Shown: positions 1 to 12,602, counted from the first letter of the stretch. The stretch is 64,000 nt of DNA from Reticulitermes lucifugus (GCA_026260175.1 JAKCWW010000614.1:30423-94422); one strand, 5' to 3'. Notes: generated by a model from the letters alone, not told the origin. Translations and numbers: made by a program.

Positions 1-66
1 ATCGTGAAGCCTCGATAATGAGGAGGCCCTGGCCCACTAGGGGCTGTTGCGCCATGGAAAAAAAAT
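1..66 (+). repeat. SINE-B 3' end fragment
   Basis: The opening bases match the 3' part of the SINE-B copy at 38059-38281 (CCTCGATAATGAGG followed by the GGCCCTGG segment) and end in a short A run. It is cut by the window edge and lies about 60 bases before the first visible LGR exon. Confidence 0.7.
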
Positions 67-121
67 CTGTTTTATCATTGAGGTTCTGTGTAACTAATGA
101 AGGGCGCGTTATTTGTTGCAG

Positions 122-199
122 CTACATTCACCAGGCGCCCGCCCTGATAGCCATCTCTTCCCTTGTATTCCAGGTGGAGCTACCGCGCCTCAAGATACT
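122..199 (+). CDS. Lgr1: LGR1 exon, leucine-rich repeat (first visible)
   Basis: A 78-base exon bounded by a TTTGTTGCAG acceptor and a GTAAGT donor. It starts with one base of a split codon and ends with two. It reads YIHQAPALIAISSLVFQ and then VELPRLKIL, an LRR with the xALxxIxxxxFxxLPxLKxL pattern. Its last two bases join the next exon to give L-RIVHTSLEQIPNL, continuous with the LRR series of glycoprotein-hormone receptors. Earlier exons (signal peptide, N-terminal cysteine cluster, first LRRs) must lie left of the window. The longer open frame from 18 to 203 is not the gene, since it runs out of SINE sequence into this exon. Confidence 0.8.
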
Positions 200-1424
200 G
201 TAAGTTTGTCGGCTGGAAAGCACCAATTATACTTCCCCTTCTGAATCTGTCTTTTCCTTATTTGTCTTAGTTTTACGTCTATGCTTGCTTCTTATTTTGC
301 TTTTACACGTCTTGTATTGTTCATAAAAGTGTTTACAGCGCAGTCAAAGCTCCGAAACCAAATAACCAACCAATTGTTTATAGGCTAACCCTGTCTGCTT
401 GGCTCTAAAAGAGTTCATGGCGTCGTTTCATTGGATAAAACCTATGAATATGTGTACGAGTGTCGTAATCTTCGATCAAGGTTAAACCCTACAGCCAAAT
501 GATCTGAACATATTGTCCACGTGCATATTTTTCTAATAGTAAATTAAACTCCACCGGCAGGTTATTACGATTTTTAAAAGTATTCCACGATGCTAAGGAA
601 AACAGCTATGACATTTAAGTTGCCAGTAACATGAGCTATACTGAGGTCAATAATAAAATACAATAGATCGACCCCCCCCACCTCACATCCCTTTATAAAT
701 CTTTAATGGTCCGCTTATACTCGCCTAGCCATTCTGATCACGTCAAGGCTGGTACTGACAATCACGTGATAAATTTCGTTAGTGACTACCTTGGGCTGAC
801 TGATATAGAAAAATGGACTGCAACATTTGTTAGGGTGTCCTCGGGCGTCTTCGTGCCCGCTATCCGCAGGCTTTAATTTGGCGGTTTTAATACAAAGATG
901 TGAAGAACAACTCAGTGATACCTGGCATACGTGCACCGGTAAAGAGTAAATGTAATAGTGTTATGTAATATTTAATCCCAGTAGCGAATCGCACAGTCTG
1001 GTAATTACAAACGTCTCCTTCACTTAACCATTAGTTGTCACACAACAGTAAGCACTAGTTTTCTCCCTAGTCTTTTCGTGGACACTGTAACCGAACATTA
1101 TTGGAGCAGTTCGGTTCTCCCTCCCCACTCTTCTATATATAGTAGGCAGAAGAAAGGACCAGGTGTCCCGCGGCAGTTGGTGTTCTGTAAATGACAAAGG
1201 CAGACCAGTGGTAGCCAGCTCTAATGTTTGTATTATTGTAATAAAGGAAATAAAGTGAAACGTATTGGAAAGAGTATTTACGTTGTTGAGTGTATACAAA
1301 AAATCAGCAACGATCGGTTATAACACTGTAGTGAGGTTTCACGGGTCTGACAATGAAAATATATCTTGCGAGTTGAAATATGCCCCACTGACCTGAAGGC
1401 CTTTTTATGTTTGTTTGTTCGCAG
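200..1424 (+). other. Intron, 1.2 kb
   Basis: Intron between the first two visible LRR exons, with a GTAAGT donor and a TTTGTTCGCAG acceptor. It is AT-rich. I recognise no element in it; short open frames on both strands have no family resemblance. Confidence 0.75.
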
Positions 1425-1499
1425 GCGGATCGTACACACCAGCCTAGAGCAGATCCCCAACCTCAGCCTGCTGAAGACAAACAGCACCCTCCACATGAT
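1425..1499 (+). CDS. Lgr1: LGR1 exon, leucine-rich repeat
   Basis: A 75-base exon, the classical one-LRR-per-exon size of LGR genes, between a TTTGTTCGCAG acceptor and a GTGAGT donor. It reads RIVHTSLEQIPNLSLL and then KTNSTLHM. The LxxTxLxxIPNLSLL part is an LRR strand and turn. Its final two bases plus the first base of the exon at 22488 make an Ile codon, giving LHMIDLENNRIS across the junction. Phase is 2 on both sides. The 21-kb intron that follows is the largest in the visible gene. Confidence 0.88.
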
Positions 1500-1916
1500 G
1501 TGAGTAGCATCACTGTGTGTCGCTGCGTAAAAGAGCGAAATTTACTTAAGTTGTACGACGCCAGTTTCCATGACACTGCGGCTGCGTCATTCGTCGATGT
1601 TCGTTTCACATCGTAATGGGATGAGGGAACTAGTCGTAAATGGTAAGGTGCGACATCCTTGTTGTAATGAAGCTAATGAGCTTGCCGCTCTGTCGCCTTT
1701 GAACACACAGCAAGAACTACTGAACAGTTCCAGATCAAAAATTATATTACGTCATATCGGAGATAAGGATTTTCATTGCTTCTTAGGCGCTTTGGTATCC
1801 TCCCAGCTTTCCTTCTTTACTCATGACACAAGTTGAGAAATACTTAAAGAACTTTAATGAAATTTGAATTTGGTAATACAAGTTGTTATTTGATGATCCA
1901 TTCCAAGTTTCTTTAC

Positions 1917-2011
1917 ACTAACTAACTAACTTACTTACTTACTTACTTTCTAACTAACCAACTAAATAACTAACTAACCAACTAACTAACCAAGTAACTA
2001 ACTAACTAACT
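1917..2011. repeat. Microsatellite (AACT/TTAC)n, LINE tail
   Basis: An array of AACTAACT and TTACTTAC tetranucleotides. It abuts the 3' end of the - strand LINE fragment at 2016-2315, so on the LINE strand it reads (TTAG)n. Simple-repeat tails are typical of some LINE families. Confidence 0.85.
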
Positions 2012-2015
2012 AAAC

Positions 2016-2315
2016 CCATGGAGCAGAGTTCTTCCTGAGAAGCTAACAGGCCCTCAGCTAATCAAGAAATTCCCCGCATTTTATGGAACGTGATAGTTCA
2101 TTACCACATCCACAGGCGTCCGCCATCTGTCCCTATCCTGAGCCAGATCAACAAAGTCCATGTCACCCCCATCCCACTTCTTGAAGATCCATTTTAATAT
2201 TATTCTCCCATCTACGCCTAGGTCTTCCAAGTAATTTTCATTAAAACTGGACAGAAAGTGATATATATTTGACTTGAATCTGTATTCGAAGTTCGAGAGA
2301 AACGCATGCATAAAT
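2016..2315 (-). mobile_element. LINE-B 3' fragment (reverse transcriptase C-terminus and 3' end)
   Basis: On the - strand it encodes [20 protein letters not shown], the end of a widespread arthropod endonuclease-reverse-transcriptase protein (consensus [13 protein letters not shown]). Upstream residues ([19 protein letters not shown]) are a decayed form of the GRPxxRWEDNI stretch. After the stop comes a 3' segment (TGCGGGGAATTTC) shared with copies near 9178 and 45500. It is truncated at the 5' side and has no full ORF. Confidence 0.75.
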
Positions 2316-2679
2316 CACAAATATTTATTTTATTATATGCCCCAAGTTATTCAATGGAAGACAGGCTACCGGGCATTCTTACACGTTGCGTAACTTCTCG
2401 CATGCCTCTACCTGAACTTTGGGGCTAGTCTATCGAGAAACATTAGGCTTATGTAGCAGTTGTGGGATACTTTTTATGTATATGTACTGTTAACGCAAAA
2501 ACCGGAAAGCTGAGGATATAAATCTAAAGGACTGCACTATCGAAATGTGGGCTTTCCTTCGCGCAATCAATTTATACCCTATGGGGGTCTCTATTTATTT
2601 ATTATTGTTATCAATTTAATAACGTAACCAATTGCTAAGATTATATAGCTTAAAGTGACTGTACGATTAATGACTAGAC

Positions 2680-2925
2680 AGGCAATGTACGTACAAAACT
2701 AACAATGAACCTCATTCGCTAAACTAATGTTGCCCAGAAAAACAATAAGTATTACATATTCTGAGTGTGTGTGCAGCCTAGTTCACAGCGCATGCGCCGT
2801 ATTATATTGTCATGTGACCTGTCTAAATCTACCATATTTTTTCACATTATCTCATAAACGGCACGATTTTCAGAAAAACGTTATTGAACATAAAGTGTGT
2901 GTTCCGATTTTCTAATGACAGTGGT
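2680..2925 (+). repeat. Interspersed repeat family G, truncated copy
   Basis: Shares AGGCAATGTACGTA, AGTATTACATATTCTGA, CGTATTATATTGTCA and CACATTATCTCATAAAC with the longer copies at 17700-18395 and 45625-46155. It lacks the GGAC-rich 3' part of those copies. The element class is unknown and no coding capacity is seen. Confidence 0.65.
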
Positions 2926-3206
2926 GAGAAGACTGTTTTAGAAACTAAGCTTCCCTGAAGCTCTTGGCTTAGGAACAAAATGCGTATGTTTAAATACAGA
3001 CCTCCCACCTTCATAACGCGTTAACAGAATTAAGTGCAAGTAGTATCAATTACGGCAAGCTGGAAATTCTACGCAGGCCGTACACTTAAGGTTCGATAGC
3101 TCTGTTATTGTCTCTATTATTTCTATTGTTCTTATTATTATTGAGTATCTTCAATATCATTTAAACGTAGTCAATTCTTTAGTTTATAGTTTGCTAGAGA
3201 TGATTT

Positions 3207-3462
3207 GTTGGACGGTCCGGGGATCGAATCCCGGTGGGGGCGAGATTTTCCGCAGCCGTCCAGACCGGCCCTAGGGCTCACCCAGCCTCCTATAAATGGG
3301 TACTGGTCCTCTCTCCCGGAGGTAAAGCGGCCGGGGCGTGGAGTTGACCACCCACCCTCATCTAGTACCAGGGTTAAAGAAAGAGAAGAGCTATACCTCT
3401 ACTCCCCCTCTGGGTCTTCATGGCCCGTTCTAGGGAGAACTTTACCTTTACCTAGGGATGAT
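3207..3462 (+). repeat. SINE-D (tRNA-derived), 5'-truncated
   Basis: Starts inside the tRNA-like head (GACGGTCCGGGGATCGAATC is the B-box region) and runs through the body with CGGCCGGGGCGTGGAGTTGACC to an end of the CTTTACCTTTACC type. The ORF at 3205-3630 is a translation of this SINE, not a gene. Confidence 0.8.
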
Positions 3463-3512
3463 TTGTTTAGATCGTTAACTGTTACTTCCGTGTCCCTTGG
3501 CTCTCTCTTATT

Positions 3513-3547
3513 AGGCGAGTTTCGAAAAGCAGTTGCGAAACTCGCCT
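3513..3547. repeat. Perfect hairpin, 12-bp arms
   Basis: AGGCGAGTTTCG and its exact complement CGAAACTCGCCT are separated by 11 bases. A run related to the ATGTCTGTCGGTCTG strings of the repeat-G family follows, so this may be an inverted end fragment of that family. Confidence 0.6.
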
Positions 3548-3920
3548 GTAAGCCCTATCATGTCTGTCGGTCTGCCCCTCTGACCTCATGGAGTGTTCTT
3601 TATGAAAAATACATGCTGTGTTCTCTGTGAGGAACGAGGTCAGGCCGAAGAAACACAATCTAAACACAACAATCGAACATGGTCTTCCCTAAAGCAGTTG
3701 TTAAAATTCGGAGAAAATTTATAGGTAAAATAACAGAGCGAATACGCCCTGCGGACATTTCCTAACTTATTCCTTTTATTTACTTATAGGGTAAGAGCAC
3801 AATGGGCGGAATCGGACGGAATGGACGTATCACACGAGTCGGAATATTTTTGTTTACGCACACTGCGTCGGAGTTCCGCGCACGGACGGTCTGATTTCAG
3901 TTCATTGCGGCTTGTTGATT

Positions 3921-4148
3921 AAAAGGTAAAGCTACCCCATTACATGTCTTAGGACTCCAGGAGGTTGAGGCTCCCAGAATTTCTAGACAATCGGCACACG
4001 AAGGTGGTAAGGTTGTCAGCCCTACGCACCGACCGCCTTTACCCCCTAGGAGATACCCCTGGTACTCATTTCTTTTAGAGGCTGAGTCGACCCCAGGGTC
4101 ATAGTGCGGCAGGAAGGGTTAAGTCAATGAAAAATCGCAATGCGGGAG
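3921..4148 (-). repeat. SINE-A fragment lacking the tRNA head
   Basis: Reads in reverse from the AGGTAAAG-type tail through the body (GACAATCGGCACACGAAGG, CCCCTAGGAGATACC) to GTCAATGAAAAATCGCAATG. The tRNA-like promoter part found in the copy at 25992-26276 is missing. Confidence 0.75.
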
Positions 4149-5313
4149 GCTTTTTGATATAAAGGCTAGGATCAGTTCGGAAGGAGAAATAGTTATTACG
4201 TGCTTGTAAACTGAGGAAGAACAATGGAATGAAAGGGAAAGAAGAAGGTTCTTGATCCATAATATTTGCAACAAAAAATGATTATTTGCGAATTTCGCCC
4301 GTTATATCCGTACTTACTAGAAAAAGAGGTAATTTTTTATCACTTTCGGATCGCTTACAGAAAGTTTATGCCCATGAATCTGCTAGGTGTTTTGGGACAT
4401 ATTTCATCAAGGGACTGTGAGATTAATTTACCAATGAGTCATCAAAGTACCGGCCGGAGGGAAAAATACTCTCGCCGAGAACCCGGCAAGGAATTCGCGA
4501 ACACCCTAGAGTCCGGCGCGGATCACGCGGCGATGTCACATAAATAATGCGAAGAACAATTTGTATCCGTACCGTGCGTCAGTCCGTTTCGTTTGATGCG
4601 GTCCAGTATGCGCGTAACCTAATTTGGTGACTTATGTTTCAACATGTAAGTTGCTTTAATTTCATTTCGGATTACGTCCGTCAGCTTGTTAAAATTAAAT
4701 AAATTAGAAATTCATAATATAGGATTGCAGCCTCGTTTAAATAAGCAAATATAACGTCAAGGTATATTAGTAGGAAATAATGGAATGGAAGTATATTTAC
4801 ATAATCCACGACTTATTTGTACTTCCTTGCCTATTTACCATTATCGATTAATATACCATATTATTAGACCTCCATATTTGGCATTATATTAGGTAACCAA
4901 AGAATAAACTAGTCAAATCCGCACGAAGGTTGCATGTGTCAATTTCACTTGTAATGCTCCTGTCTACGCTACCAGCGTCCTTGGCAGTTGTAGGCTGAAA
5001 TATGCACGGTTTTGGGAGCCGCTGACCGCGTATTTGGATACGCACAGTGCAATATAAAGTTGGCTGCCGGATTGTTTACTTCAATATTATTACAAATTAT
5101 TATTAATACACATTTTTCAATTATGTACAAAACTGCCATCAGAGGAATAAAAGTATACAAAAATGTCGATGTTATTATCACCTCGAAATATTTCGATTAA
5201 CTTTGTCACCATCGGAAGGTTTACTTCTACAAAAATAAAACACAGTCGTCATTCAACGCATCAACACACAAATTATTGTTAAAATATACTATTCTGGTAA
5301 TTATGTAACACAG

Positions 5314-5345
5314 AGGTTCTCAATTTGTGGGCCCCGACCCCCAGG
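5314..5345. mobile_element. hAT-type terminal sequence, single end
   Basis: CAGAGGTTCTCAATTTGTGG followed by GCCCCGACCCCC resembles the CAGNGGTTCTCAA...GGG.CCCGACCCC ends of hAT nonautonomous elements. No matching second end was found, so this is probably a truncated relic. Confidence 0.45.
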
Positions 5346-5375
5346 GTAGTAGCATATATGCATATATGTTTATGT

Positions 5376-5404
5376 ATATATATATTCATTCATTCATTCA
5401 TTCC
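5376..5404. repeat. Microsatellite (TA)n and (ATTC)n
   Basis: TATATATATATTC followed by four ATTC units, directly beside the 3' end of the - strand LINE-A fragment. Confidence 0.8.
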
Positions 5405-5855
5405 ATAGACGCTTCCAAAGGGTATTCTCCACAGAGTGCGATCTAATGCTTCCTCTTTCTATGTCCAGTATCCTCTCTTTTCCTTAAGGTCATCCAATAG
5501 CTGCTCACGTCTTCTTCCTCTTCTTCCCGTCACTTCTATCCTCCCCTCTATCTTTTCTTCAATAACGTGTTTTAGAAGGCAGTTCCTACGCAAGACGTGA
5601 CCAATCCAGTTAGCCTTCTTTCGTTTTACTGTACGTAGGATGTTCCTTTCCTCCTTGACTCCATGTAATACTTCTTCATTTTGCACACGATCAGTCCAAC
5701 TGATCTTCTCCATCCTTCTCCAGCACCACATTTCAGAACTTTCCAAGTATTTCTGATCTACTTTCCTAAGTGTCCACGTTTCAGCACCATACAAAGCTAT
5801 GCTCCAAATGTAGCACTTTGCTAGTTTTTTCCTTAAATTTTAGTCCAATTTGCTG
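5405..5855 (-). mobile_element. LINE-A fragment, reverse transcriptase C-terminal region
   Basis: The - strand encodes MYGAETWTLRKVDQKYLESS, then MWCWRRMEKISWTDRVQNEE, then a GHVLRRNCLLKHV stretch and GRRGRRREQLLDDLKEKRGY. This is the C-terminal part of a non-LTR retrotransposon endonuclease/reverse-transcriptase polyprotein. The reading frame is open for 111 residues. The element is 5'-truncated, and sister copies sit at 18834-19315 and 48350-48690. Confidence 0.8.
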
Positions 5856-6782
5856 GTGATATTAATTAATGTATTTACATTTTTAACTCACGAATTGCAG
5901 TCGAGCTCAAACGTTTGACTATTACTAAGCTTTCTAGATTGGTTCCCATAGTCTTCCCCTCCTTAACCTAGGCACAAAGGTTATCTGTACCGTTAACAAT
6001 AATGCACTGTCAAAATTTATGGTAAAGAAAATTATTTTGAAATTAACTTCTTTAAGATCGCACATCTATTTACTTTACAAATGGTATAAGTTTGTCCCCT
6101 GCTTTAATTTTTGCACCCTTTCAAAATGGGAAAAAATTTTGTCGGGCAGTAAGGAGAAAGTAGCATATGTCCAGTCTACAGGTAATGCTGACAACATTAA
6201 GCCAAGCCAAGAAGGTACGTAGGATTAAAGTCACATATCTTATGGATTCACAAGTGTTTTTGCTGCTTGAGAAGAATGGCCTCAGTGGGCTGTTTGTCAT
6301 AAGACGTTGTCTGCTGAGAGTGTAAAGCCAAGCAAACTAAACGACATCTGGAAAGAAGCCATGCCAACTTAGCGAAGAGAAAAGACATTTTTCACAATAA
6401 GAATGAAATGAAGCTATAGAAAGTGAGACGACTTAAACATAAAACCGTCCGTTCGGAACCACTTTTTTCCTCTTATAAAACTGCACACAGAATTGCCTGG
6501 TGCAAAAAAAAACCAAACAACTAGAGAAATTATAAGTGTTACAGGAGATTATTTTTGTGAATACAGCAACGTTGGGGAAGTCTAATGCCAAACCGCTTCA
6601 AGTATCCCTTTTTCTAATAACACTGACACATAGCAGAGGACCTAACCGAGAAACTAATTTCAAAGAAGAGAAACAAACCATTTGTCATTGCCACAGAGAA
6701 GGCGACGGATATCACTAGCGATCCTCATTTAATTGCGTTAGAATTTTGTAATGGATAAAATAAGAAAATGGCAAAGAAATCC

Positions 6783-6966
6783 CTGTACAGTCCTGAACAG
6801 GGCCTGAGGGTTCCAGAAGGTGAGGCTTCTAGATTTCAAGACAATCGGCCCTACACACCGGCCGCCACAATGCGGCCAGAAGGATTGTGTCAATGCAAAA
6901 TTCCAATGACACCATCGGGAATCGAACCCGGGACCTTCCGCCTTTTAGCGCAGTGCCTCAATCAAT
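6783..6966 (-). repeat. SINE-A copy, partly deleted
   Basis: In reverse it contains the tRNA-like head with B box GGGTTCGATTCC, then the CCTTCTGGCCGCATTGTGGC segment and the tail-proximal AGGGCCTGAGGGTTCC part. The centre is shortened relative to other copies. Confidence 0.75.
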
Positions 6967-8080
6967 ACAAATACAAAATAGTTGGGAGGTTAAATGCAAC
7001 ATTACGTTCTATAAAATGGGCAATAATTCATAAGGATTCACGTTTCTTATGTAATTTTTGTAGTTGTATATATTCCAGCTAAATTTATGCAAGAATATTG
7101 CCTGTAATTTTCTTGCTCTTGCATTATTTAAGGTTACTTTATGTTGAGTATTTGATTATGATACTTATGTTTACTTTTAGAAGATTTTTATAGTAATTTC
7201 GTGGTTTTAAGATTTTGTATTCTCTTGTATGCAGACTAGTTGAAGAATTAGTGTTATAGTATATATGTAGAGCGAGTTTGTAGTTTATAGATTATGAGCT
7301 TCCGTTAGTGCCGAATAGTTTTGAAGAATTCTTGTATTTAGGACTTGTCTGTGATCTACTTTAGAAGATATTAAAATGCGATTTATTTGAGGAGCTACAA
7401 CAAGGTGGAAGGTTTTGTTTGTAACATGCAGAAGCTAATGGATTGCTGTTTAATTATGTTTGCGGAATAATTTACAATATATGTCTTGGCTCCTGTACGC
7501 ACTTACATAGTTTGATATAGTAGATTTCAGCATGTCATCAACAGACAATTACAGTTACAGCAGTAACCGCTCCTACTTCAAGTTTACCGATTAATTTACG
7601 CAACATATTCAATGTTTGATTACTCAAGGCACCTTCAAGTTATATTTTACCTGTGGTAAACTGAGCATATGCATTACATTTACAGATTGCAGTATTCCGC
7701 TTATAAACCGGTAAAGTTCTGAGTGAGTCCTTTTCTTCCACGTAACAGTCGATCCGAGCACAATGGCGCGCTCTGCAACCAGCATTTTCCGATACTTTTT
7801 CTGAAACTCCGCCAGTTCTTTTAAGTTAAAATATAATTCCATTTATAGAAATAAGCCGCCAACACCGACCTTTTGTCGAGCGAAAAGACCGGGTTTTATT
7901 GTGTCGGTCGCTCTGAGTTTCGCTCTGTTCTTACAGTTGCTTCTCCTTCTAACTCTTGTCGATCAAAAATGACACATGTCCCAAACTAATCTTCAACTGA
8001 TAAAGAATTAATAGCAAACAGCCGTCTAACACAACATATAGTATAATTCTTATTTATTGCAGATTGTCGGCAATTGGCTA

Positions 8081-8113
8081 CACGTTTCGACCATTCATGC
8101 GGTCATCATCAGG
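8081..8113 (-). ncRNA. Hammerhead-like motif (core match only)
   Basis: On the - strand CTGATGA is followed by T, GACC, an eight-base loop, GGTC and GAAAC. CUGANGA plus helix II plus GAAA is the hammerhead core. An extra U lies between the core and helix II, and stems I and III were not convincingly folded, so activity is unproven. The same layout recurs at 42917, 47387 and 61170. Confidence 0.35.
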
Positions 8114-9177
8114 CCTTGTCATTTACAAGGAAAATGCACGTGTAATTCAACTGTACTTGCATGCGGAGGATTGAGATCTCAGCCTATTACATAAGCGTAT
8201 TATATGTGTCTTATTCATCTAGAACAGAATTTGAAGAATCGGTGAGAGGTGAGAGAACACAACAGAATCGTATTCTTGCATATAGTGCTCGTTGATAGTA
8301 TGGCCTGTAGAAATATTCCGCGGGGTTTTTCTTGCTTACATTAAACTGCATATTCCCGGCGGGAGGATGTCTGATTGGATTGGTCCATTGGGAGGGGTGT
8401 CTAGATTTTCTCTTTAGACAATGTCACGTTAGTATTGTGAGTGTTCTATCACTCGAGAGAAACAGGTGTGTTTGTTGTTGTCTGGCACTTTAACTTTGTT
8501 GACATTAACAGCTTCTTCATCTAAAATGCACGTAAATACAACTTCATTTAAAATGAGCAGCATGCATTAATCATTTGTCCTAATTACTTCTTCCTTTGCA
8601 AAATTAGATTGATATGCGAAATCTCTAGTTATTTGTATATCTCAGGAATGCCCTAGTTCCTGGAACAGAACCAAGTACGGGCCTCTTCATCACCTAGAAA
8701 CTGCAAGGGGATGAGCACTGACGGAGCACGTGTATGTCGAGCCATCACACAGTAGGACTGCTTCAAGGATTAGTAGGCTGAAAATTTCCTGATGCTGTTT
8801 AAACAAACGATATGATTCCTAGGCAAGTTCTTGCTTCGAAAGATGCGAGCCCAGCTTTGGAGAAGATAATCAAAAATGTTTTCAAGTATATAAAACAACA
8901 GCCTGTAAACGCATGGATATTAGCGAGACGTTATGAAGAGATGGGTCATGCTCCGGGATACATTGCGTAATTACAAGATCACTGATATTTTGGACTTCGG
9001 AGCAATTAGCATTTCGATAAAGAAAAGAGGATAAGGTAACAGGTGGTTTGGTTACGTCCTGGCTAGAGTCAATGGATTAATGAGGCCTTTTCATGGGTTT
9101 ATGTTATAGATAAAGCCCTCGCAAACCCCACGGTGCGGGGAGCCTGTAGGTCAGGGGGCCCCCAAACGTATTAAGTA

Positions 9178-9275
9178 ACTCCATGGAGCAGAGTTTTTCC
9201 TCAGAAGCTAACACGTCCTCAGCTAGTCAAGAATTTGCCCGCATTTTATGGAACCCGAAGGTTCATCACCCGCAT
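9178..9275 (-). mobile_element. LINE-B 3' end remnant
   Basis: CCATGGAGCAGAGTTTTTCC, AGCTAACACGTCCTCAGCTA and GCATTTTATGGAACC match the 3' segment of the LINE-B copy at 2016-2315. Only the non-coding end remains. Confidence 0.7.
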
Positions 9276-11338
9276 TCATAATAGCCTCCCCCAAACGTAG
9301 AGAATACTAAAACTTGTTGTGCTTTCTGTCGGACTGGATTACATTCATATGTCAGAAGAGAGAATTCTGTATCTGTGCTGTGAGATCTAGAAATGACTTC
9401 GTTAATAATTATGCGGGGTGGGGTGTCCCAACAGGTTATAGACGCAGCTGCATGGATACGGGTGTGCATTCAATAGCAACCCGACGAATGAAGCACAACA
9501 TGTAGAGTGTGTATATAAAGAAATGTGTACTGTAGCAATTTTGGTTAGGTGTTTTACAGTTTGCCTAGTTACACACAAACCCATGCACAGAATTTAGACA
9601 GGAAAGAAGTCAGGCGAAAGGTACATACGTACGTTTATACTGAATTGTTGAAATTTGCTCCGTTTCTAAGCTGTTTTGTAGCATCACTTGACTGAACTGG
9701 TTTATGATATCTCTGATTTATAAGTGCGTACGGAGTACGGACATTTGCATCCGTGCGGATAAAGAGTTAAGTTTCAAGTGTCTTCGCATCACCACACTAA
9801 GTTGTAGCGTTGCCTTGGGATGATGAATGATGCTTATATGTTGAAAAGTAAAGATTTCTGATTGGTCAGCCACGAATGTTGAATATTTTTGTTCTTGACC
9901 GAACAAACAGTTTTATATGCATAATGCAGCTGCTATTGGTTGGTCACAGAGAATAGGCGAGGGTGGCTCTAAGTGACGAAGGGAGACAGTGGCGCCAATC
10001 TATCTACAAATGTGATATAAAAAGCCTTCACGTCGTAAGAATTATTTTCGTTTATCTGTCATTTATAATTTCGGACAAACAGACTCTGACATTTTAAAAT
10101 CTTTTCTACAGTGACAAAGTTAACTCTTGTAGCTAAAAGCATAGGAAGTTGAAAGTCAATGGTAGTCCACCCTCTTCAACTACTGTTTCTTATGATCACT
10201 CGCGCCTATTTATCTCGCAGAATATACAAGTGTGAGCACATAGGGTTCGGGGTCTTCAGTCCATCTGAGGGGGAAAAAACGCTGTTGGGTTGTGATCCCT
10301 GGGCTTGTCCGTCTACAGAACATAGCCTAACATTCAACTTTATTTGTTAAAGTAACGTTATAAATTTAACTTTTAAGAGCAATAATCAGTTTTTCGCGCC
10401 TATGTAAATATTTAGTATATATTAACCGATTGTTCAGTCAATTTAATAGGCACTGTCATTCGGCTTCAACACATATTTCATGATATCAATTTTCGTGTTT
10501 GTTCTACTCACATAATTCTTATTAAATAGCCGGATTTTTTAAAACAAAGAAACCATTTATAACAGCGTATTGGGCGTGTCATTTATATTGAAGAATTCGG
10601 AAATATCAGAGTTCAGAGGCACATGTAAACTACATAACCGCTTAGAAGAATACCTTACATTTGTGCAGCCAAAGTCCTCACACGTAGGCCGCTTGCGGTA
10701 GAGATAGGATATTCCAATATTCGGGAAATACAAAAATTCTTAGGTCTCCCTTCAATTCCAGAATTTTATAAACTAAAGGTGTTAGAACGTGAGGATACCG
10801 GAAGATTTACGTAAGACTGTTTATATCCGTAGTGCCAAACTCAATACCAAATCATTTTCACGCGAATGGTCTTATGTTGAGTCTTCTTCGGTATTTCAAA
10901 ATTTGACCAAATGGGAGTCTTAAAGCGTGGAATGTGGATAATTGTAAGACGATACCAGATGTATGTACAAAGAACACAAAACAAATACCAGATTCGAATA
11001 TAAGATTTTCACTTCAGTTGCATATTTTATACTGTCTACATGGGTGTGTGTGTGCGTGCGCTGCTTTATCTGAACAGAGGAAATAAAGCGGATCATGTTC
11101 AGACATCCACATGTCGAGGAGAGGTCAATAAATTACGGCCTATCCCGCAGCAATGCTGATGTTTTGCATGTAAGACTACTCAGCTTTCCTGTAAATATTC
11201 ATACTTATATACCAATCACACGCAGTTTGGTTTACAAGTCACGATTTTATACGTTGTGAACTAATAAGGGACCCACATTTAGAGTAATAAGTAACCTGAA
11301 TACCCTTTTATTATGCACTGTATCAATGTACATTATAT

Positions 11339-11377
11339 ACGTACTTATATATATGTATATATATATATATATACATA
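11339..11377. repeat. Microsatellite (AT)n
   Basis: An imperfect TA dinucleotide run with interspersed GTA and CATA units. No element context is visible. Confidence 0.85.
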
Positions 11378-12324
11378 CCTGAGTGCCACCCATTAACATT
11401 TTATTTTCTCCATGAAGATGGCCGTTTAGGGGGAAACATGCTAGAGGAAAATAAAATATATTTGTGATTTACAACTTCTGTCTGCTTTATTGGCTAAATG
11501 ATTACTCAATGTCGTTCTGTGCACGATCGAAAACGCAATATTGTAAGACCGGAACAAATGCCTGTCGTTGTGAGTACGACCAAACGACCCTGTTCCACCG
11601 AATGATGAATAGCTTCAGTGGGGACATCGTCTTTCAAGATGGACGTCTCCGTTAGTGCAATTCGGTACGACCTATTGTATCGGAATTACAAACTGCACGT
11701 CGGAACAAATGTTTCTTTCGGCATAATAACCCCGGATAAATATTGGAAGAATTCTGATGAGATAAATAAAAATAATGAAAAGAGAAGAAATTAGGCCTAA
11801 CTTAAGTGACTTGCGTAATTAAATCTTATTTTTTGGTGCTGAAGTTTTTGAAATAGTGATAATGCTTAAGGTAATCAGTTACCTGTTTTAGGAAGAATAC
11901 TCTCTTCTGCGATGTGACGCCGTGTAACTTGGTAGATAGTTATCAAAGCTTCGAGCAACCAGTCTACCAAGCTACTCGACGTCACGTGCAAGAAGAAGGC
12001 AATCGTCACAGTCACTGCCATGAGGAACTCAGATATTGCAGACTCCATGTCTAGACCCCCTATTCTTACAATCAAAGGACCGTTAAAGAATTATGTTGTT
12101 AAGTATTGTTGGGACATATTCTGCTTTATGGATTAACGTCAATTGTTATTCTCTCAGTCTCAGTAGCACTCCATTTGTGTGTATTCTTTATAATATTCAA
12201 CAACATTTCATGTTTCGCCAATGATACATATATTTCCTTTATCGATGTTTAAGGGAACCATTTTAGATCATCCCACTTACATCTCTTTTACCTCTTGATA
12301 AGATAGGAAAATCTTAAAGTGTGA

Positions 12325-12602
12325 TGGTGTAATCGGTATAGTGTTTAGATGAAGGGCAGGACGATTCGGTAATCGATTTTCGACAGTTTAAGTGACTTTT
12401 CTCTTCTCCAAAACGTCCAAGCCGACCCTGGGATCCAATCAGCCTTTAATTCGAATCGTACCCTTGTTTCTTTCCCTCAGAGTTAAAACGGCCGGGGCGT
12501 AAAGTTGACCGTTCACCTCCATCTAGTGTCAGAGTTAAGAGTGAATACAGCTATACTTCTGCTTCTCTAAGCCTTCGTGTCGTGGACAATGGCAACTTTA
12601 CT
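12325..12602 (+). repeat. SINE-D, degenerate copy
   Basis: A decayed tRNA-like head (GTAATCGGTATAGTG) is followed by the body with CGGCCGGGGCGTAAAGTTGACC and the CTATACTTCTGC and TTTACTTTTT end region. Confidence 0.65.

Noticed and set aside
18-203. 61-residue open frame at the left edge
   Set aside because: It starts in SINE-B sequence and runs through an intron into the LRR exon; only 122-199 is coding.
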